Positions 58,641-64,000 of a stretch of 64,000 bases of DNA are shown here, piece by piece. A program made the translations under genes and the position numbers. Source of the stretch: Lepturacanthus savala (taxonomy: Eukaryota > Chordata > Actinopteri > Scombriformes > Trichiuridae); assembly GCA_030544235.1 (NCBI GenBank), contig CM060465.1:34672488-34736487 (forward strand), written 5' to 3'. Under the pieces are notes generated by a model. It searched no databases. It saw only the letters and a list, made by a program, of their open reading frames with translations, and was not told the DNA's origin. Within the stretch, counting starts at the first letter, position 1. Every line of letters starts with the position of its first letter.

Positions 58641-60600
58641 TAAATAACTAAATAATATGTTGGAATAATAGCGCTCACATGTCCAGTAATAGATTTCATT
58701 TAAAATGTGGACAGAAAGGATTTTTAATACCGTTTTCCCACAAATATTAGGGTTTAAAAATACTTCTGTAGAGGTTTAGGTATTAAAATTAAAGTATAAA
58801 AGTAAAGGGAATGGAAAAAAATGTGTTAAAACGTATGATGTGATCACTTTATGTGTTGTATTGTCCCTTTAAATCTATTTGAACAGTGAAGTGATTGAGC
58901 AAAAACGACCTTTAACTTACAGTAAATGAGCTGAAATCAGAATAAATGTCACTTCCAGCTAAATTTAAACCACTAAATGTATAAAAGGAAGAATGTTTAG
59001 GCAAAAACAACCTTTAATTCACTATATATGAGCTGTAATCAAGAGAAAAGATGTTTTATGTGTTGTATTGTCCCTTTAAAGGTATTTACAGTGAAAAAAA
59101 TGGTTAGAACTTAACCCGTTAAACTGAGATTGCTCCACTAATCATGTACAAATATAGTGAAGCTATACATCAAATTAAACAGGAGAATCTCCACTACAAG
59201 CACATATAAGTCATATTTACACACACCAAACACAACTCCAACACCAAGCTAATTAATTAACAAATGTGAAAATCGGTATACGATCATAAAGCCAACCCAC
59301 TCGCCACATTTTGATGGCTAGCGCTCTGATACTTCATGTTATACAAACAAATGACATCTCATATGAAAGCTGAGACTGTGACGAGTCCAACGGTACCATC
59401 AGTGTAGCTTTATGACAAAAACTCAGTAAACTAGCAGCCAAAAAACACTACAGTAAAAAGTCGCTTGTTTGAAGCGACGAACAAAAAATGTTTTTGAAAA
59501 AAAAAGTTTTGGGATGAAAAGTTTTATTTGAGATCAATAAATGGTCGTTTAGTGTCGACCAACATCTCTGTTTATTCCAGACATACCCTACTGACTATGG
59601 GTATGTCCTAAACCTAAAACCTAACCTAAAAACACTTTAATTGACATTAAAATGAGCTGGAATGAAAGAGGAGGAACTTTAGACATTGTTCATTATCGCT
59701 TTGCAATATGGACTCTAACAAACACTGATTAGTGTTGTTTTTCATTTTTTATTCAAGAGGGAACATGATTAATCGATTTCACATTTAGGTTTTGTAATTT
59801 TGGACGTTTTCTTTCTGAGAAATATAAAAAAAAGGATTATTTCCGATTGCTGAAAGTGAAATTACACCCATAAATGTCTGAAAACCGGTTTAAAACCAAA
59901 AATATTGAGTTTATCTTTAAGTTTCACAAAGAAAAGCATCAAATTATCACATCTCAGAGAAGCTTGAGGAGGTAGAACAGAGAAATATATAAAACGGACC
60001 ATGAAAAGGAGGAGGTCACTGCATTGGCTGGTATTTGGCTGGAGGACAGGAGCCTGGAGGGGACATTTGGACATTTGGAACCTCTATTAATCAGCAGGAC
60101 GAGTTCTAACCTGTGAATCATGGTCAGTCACTGACCCAGCTCATCCACCATCACCCTGCAGCATTTTATTAATGCACTTCCTTTACTTTCTTTATGACTT
60201 GTGGAATAAATGGACAGTTTATAGATATACACACAGCAGTGTCTATTTCCTTTTACTGCTGTAGCTACATATATTTAATAGAACAGTGACTGGAGGGCAG
60301 AGAGGATGAACTCTGCTAAAGACTAAGTGTCTGAACAGGAAAATCTAACATTTATAACAGCAGTACAAGTGGAATGAAACTAAGGTAAAAATATGATGAC
60401 TGACTGAAAAACTATGGGTTTATACGTTTACTCTGGGACTTTTCTGAAGTTTAATACTAGCAAATATCTCATATTACAACAAAACTACTAGTAACAGCAA
60501 AAACTAAAACTTAACATTAATACAAATAATATTATGGGGAAAAAAAGAGAACAACAACAGCAACAATAATAAAAACTAAACTAATAAATATCAAACTAAA
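58640..60600. other. Ordinary intergenic sequence
   Basis: Nearly 2 kb of AT-rich DNA without recognised genes or RNA. One short phrase (TATGTGTTGTATTGTCCCTTTAAA-like) occurs at 58850 and 59057, with GCAAAAACAACCTTTAA-like text near each, which indicates a small diverged duplication. Confidence 0.5.
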
Positions 60601-60699
60601 GATGAATTTAAACCCCAAGTAACACTAATAAAAATAAACGCTAACAAAATTACATAAAAATAAAAACACGAACAAAACTGAACTAAAATGAAACCAAAC

Positions 60700-63600
60700 C
60701 GCCAATAAAACTGAATTAAAATTAATAAAAACCAAACTAACACCAATAAAAACCAAACTAACACCAATAAAACCCAAACTAACACCAATAAAACCCAAAC
60801 TAACACCAATAAAACCCAAACTAACACCAATAAAACCCAAACTAACACCACTAAAAACCAAACACCAATAAAACCCAAACTAACACCAATAAAACCGAAC
60901 TAACACCAATAAAAACCAAACTAACACCAATAAAACCCAAACGAACACCACTAAAACCCAAACTAACACCAATAAAACCCAAACTAACACCAATAAAACC
61001 CAAACTAACACCAATAAAACCCAAACTAACACCAATAAAACCCAAACTAATACCAATAAAAAAACAAACTAACACCAATAAAAAACCAAACTAACACCAA
61101 TAAAAAACCAAACTAACACCAATAAAACCCAAACTAACACCAATAAAACCCAAACTAACACCAATAAAACCCAAACTAACACCAATAAAACCCAAACTAA
61201 TACCAATAAAAAACCAAACTAACACCAATAAAAAACCAAACTAACACCAATAAAAAACCAAACTAACACCAATAAAAACCCAAACTAACACCAATAAAAC
61301 CCAAACTAACACCAATAAAACCCAAACTAACACCACTAAAAACCAAACTAACACCACTAAAAACCAAACTAACACCAATAAAACCAAAACTAACACCAAT
61401 AAAACCAAACTAACACCACTAAAACCCAAACTAACACCAATAAAACCAAACTAACACCAATAAAAACCCAAACTAACACCAATAAAACCAAAACTAACAC
61501 CACTAAAACCCAAACTAACACCACTAAAACCCAAACTAACACCAATAAAACCAAACTAACACCAATAAAAACCCAAACTAACACCAATAAAACCAAAACT
61601 AACACCAATAAAACCAAACTAACACCAATAAAACCAAAACTAACACCAATAAAACCAAACTAACACCACTAAAACCCAAACTAACACCAATAAAACCAAA
61701 CTAACACCAATAAAACCCAAACTAACACCAATAAAACCAAAACTAACACCAATAAAACCAAACTGACACCAATAAAACCCAAACTAACACCAATAAAACC
61801 CAACTAACACCACTAAAAACCAAACTAACACCACTAAAAACCAAACTAACACCAATAAAACCCAAACTAACACCAATAAAACCCAAACTAACACCAATAA
61901 AACCCAAACTAACACCAATAAAAACCAAACTAACACCAATAAAACCCAAACTAACACCAATAAAACCAAACTAACACCAATAAAAACCAAACTAACACCA
62001 ATAAAACCCAACTAACACCACTAAAAACCAAACTAACACAATAAAACCCAAACTAACACCACTAAAAACCAAACACCAATAAAACCCAAACTAACACCAA
62101 TAAAACCGAACTAACACCAATAAAAACCAAACTAACACCAATAAAACCCAAACGAACACCACTAAAACCCAAACTAACACCAATAAAACCCAAACTAACA
62201 CCAATAAAACCCAAACTAACACCAATAAAACCCAAACTAACACCAATAAAACCCAAACTAATACCAATAAAAAAACAAACTAACACCAATAAAAAACCAA
62301 ACTAACACCAATAAAAAACCAAACTAACACCAATAAAACCCAAACTAACACCAATAAAACCCAAACTAACACCAATAAAACCCAAACTAACACCAATAAA
62401 ACCCAAACTAATACCAATAAAAAACCAAACTAACACCAATAAAAAACCAAACTAACACCAATAAAAAACCAAACTAACACCAATAAAACCCAAACTAACA
62501 CCAATAAAACCCAAACTAACACCACTAAAAACCAAACTAACACCACTAAAAAAAACCAAACTAACACCAATAAAACCCAAACTAACACCAATAAAACCCA
62601 AACTAACACCACTAAAAACCAAACTAACACCACTAAAAACCAAACTAACACCAATAAAACCAAAACTAACACCAATAAAACCAAACTAACACCACTAAAA
62701 CCCAAACTAACACCAATAAAACCAAACTAACACCAATAAAAACCCAAACTAACACCAATAAAACCAAAACTAACACCACTAAAACCCAAACTAACACCAC
62801 TAAAACCCAAACTAACACCAATAAAACCAAACTAACACCAATAAAAACCCAAACTAACACCAATAAAACCAAAACTAACACCAATAAAACCCAAACTAAC
62901 ACCAATAAAACCAAAACTAACACCAATAAAACCCAAACTAACACCAATAAAACCAAAACTAACACCAATAAAACCAAACTAACACCACTAAAACCCAAAC
63001 TAACACCAATAAAACCAAACTAACACCAATAAAACCCAAACTAACACCAATAAAACCAAAACTAACACCAATAAAACCAAACTGACACCAATAAAACCCA
63101 AACTAACACCAATAAAACCCAACTAACACCACTAAAAACCAAACTAACACCACTAAAAACCAAACTAACACCAATAAAACCCAAACTAACACCAATAAAA
63201 CCCAAACTAACACCAATAAAACCCAAACTAACACCAATAAAAACCAAACTAACACCAATAAAACCCAAACTAACACCAATAAAACCAAACTAACACCAAT
63301 AAAAACCAAACTAACACCAATAAAACCCAAACTAACACCAATAAAACCAAACTAACACCAATAAAACCAAACTAACACCAATAAAACCCAAACTAACACC
63401 AATAAAACCAAAACTAACACCAATAAAACCAAACTGACACCAATAAAACCCAAACTAACACCAATAAAACCCAACTAACACCACTAAAAACCAAACTAAC
63501 ACCACTAAAAACCAAACTAACACCAATAAAACCCAAACTAACACCAATAAAACCCAAACTAACACCAATAAAACCCAAACTAACACCAATAAAAACCAAA

Positions 63601-64000
63601 CTAACACCAATAAAACCCAAACTAACACCAATAAAACCAAACTAACACCAATAAAAACCAAACTAACACCAATAAAACCCAACTAACACCACTAAAAACC
63701 AAACTAACACCACTAAAAACCAAACTAACACCAATAAAACCCAAACTAACACCAATAAAACCCAAACTAACACCAATAAAAACCAAACTAACACCAATAA
63801 AACCCAAACTAACACCAATAAAACCAAACTAACACCAATAAAAACCAAACTAACACCAATAAAACCCAAACTAACACCAATAAAACCAAACTAACACCAA
63901 TAAAACCAAACTAACACCAATAAAACCCAAACTAACACCAATAAAACCAAAACTAACACCAATAAAACCAAACTGACACCAATAAAACCCAAACTAACAC
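60700..64000 (+). repeat. 20-21-bp minisatellite (AACTAACACCAATAAAACCC), runs off the window
   Basis: Roughly 155 units follow AACTAACACCAATAAAACCCA, with 1-2-bp length changes in the A and C runs and a CACTAAAA variant. The + strand has almost no G. Higher-order copies are visible: CCGAAC at 60895 and 62106, and ACGAAC at 60941 and 62152 (both 1,211 bp apart). AACTGACACC occurs at 61761, 63080, 63432 and 63971 (steps of 1,319, 352 and 539 bp). Minus-strand frames encode monotonous Val/Leu/Gly-rich heptads and are not genes. Confidence 0.97.

Noticed and set aside
60591..63869. Many hydrophobic Val/Leu/Gly minus-strand frames resembling membrane proteins
   Set aside because: Translation of a 20-21-bp minisatellite. 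The frames end wherever a unit changes length.
60700..64000. Possible telomeric or interstitial telomeric repeat because the minus strand reads TTAGTTTGGG
   Set aside because: The vertebrate telomere unit is TTAGGG. Here the unit is 20-21 bp with no TTAGGG runs.

Overview
The window looks like vertebrate nuclear DNA, most probably from a teleost fish and possibly a percomorph. The evidence is a multi-exon gene with GT-AG introns, AT-rich intergenic DNA, long CA/TA microsatellites, and dozens of copies of a palindromic element built around ATCGATTAATCG that I know as a common fish repeat. There are no operons, bacterial genes or CRISPR arrays. I saw no tRNA or rRNA gene. The species cannot be fixed from the sequence.

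Only one protein-coding gene is supported: the last three coding exons of a glucoside xylosyltransferase on the + strand (342-465, 1963-2135, 10649-10798). They give the C-terminal 148 residues, and gxylt2 is the better match. The enzyme adds xylose to O-linked glucose on Notch EGF repeats. The rest of the gene lies before position 1. The 8.5-kb last intron and the sequence after the stop are packed with repeats, many inverted about the last exon.

From about 11 to 64 kb I find no convincing exon. The layout alternates two kinds of sequence. The first kind is repeats: (a) clusters of the ATCGATTAATCG element at 2.5-5.8, 10.1-10.5, 12.4-16.4, 17.1-20.5, 21.9-23.3, 24.7-25.9, 27.3-28.6, 46.3 and 57.9 kb, often in head-to-tail arrays or large inverted pairs; (b) a second palindromic family at 6.3-9.5, 10.0, 12.3-12.9, 14.5 and 16.4 kb; (c) a roughly 30-bp minisatellite with core TAAAGTGC in five blocks (35.0, 43.4, 48.5, 51.9 and 53.8 kb), one of them inverted; (d) a 160-200-bp satellite at 37.2-39.6 kb that starts in a decayed L1-like LINE; (e) a 21-bp minisatellite at 56.0-57.9 kb; (f) a 20-21-bp, almost G-free array from 60.7 kb to the end of the window; (g) TA and CA microsatellites.

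The second kind is islands of higher-complexity, more GC-rich sequence without coding signature, at about 3.6, 5.9, 7.8, 16.7, 18.4, 20.9, 23.8, 26.5, 30.0, 43.1, 47.8, 51.6, 53.5, 55.5 and 58.4 kb. Several are rich in homeodomain- or POU-like motifs, so they look like candidate conserved non-coding elements in a gene desert or a very large intron. That reading is inference and needs an alignment to other fish.

The main points for a second look are the captured reverse-transcriptase motif amplified inside the palindromic element, the inverted repeats nested around the terminal gxylt2 exon, the TAAAGTGC minisatellite whose reverse strand is a run of perfect miR-17/20-family seed sites, the LINE-derived satellite, and the terminal array carrying well over 100 AATAAA hexamers on one strand.
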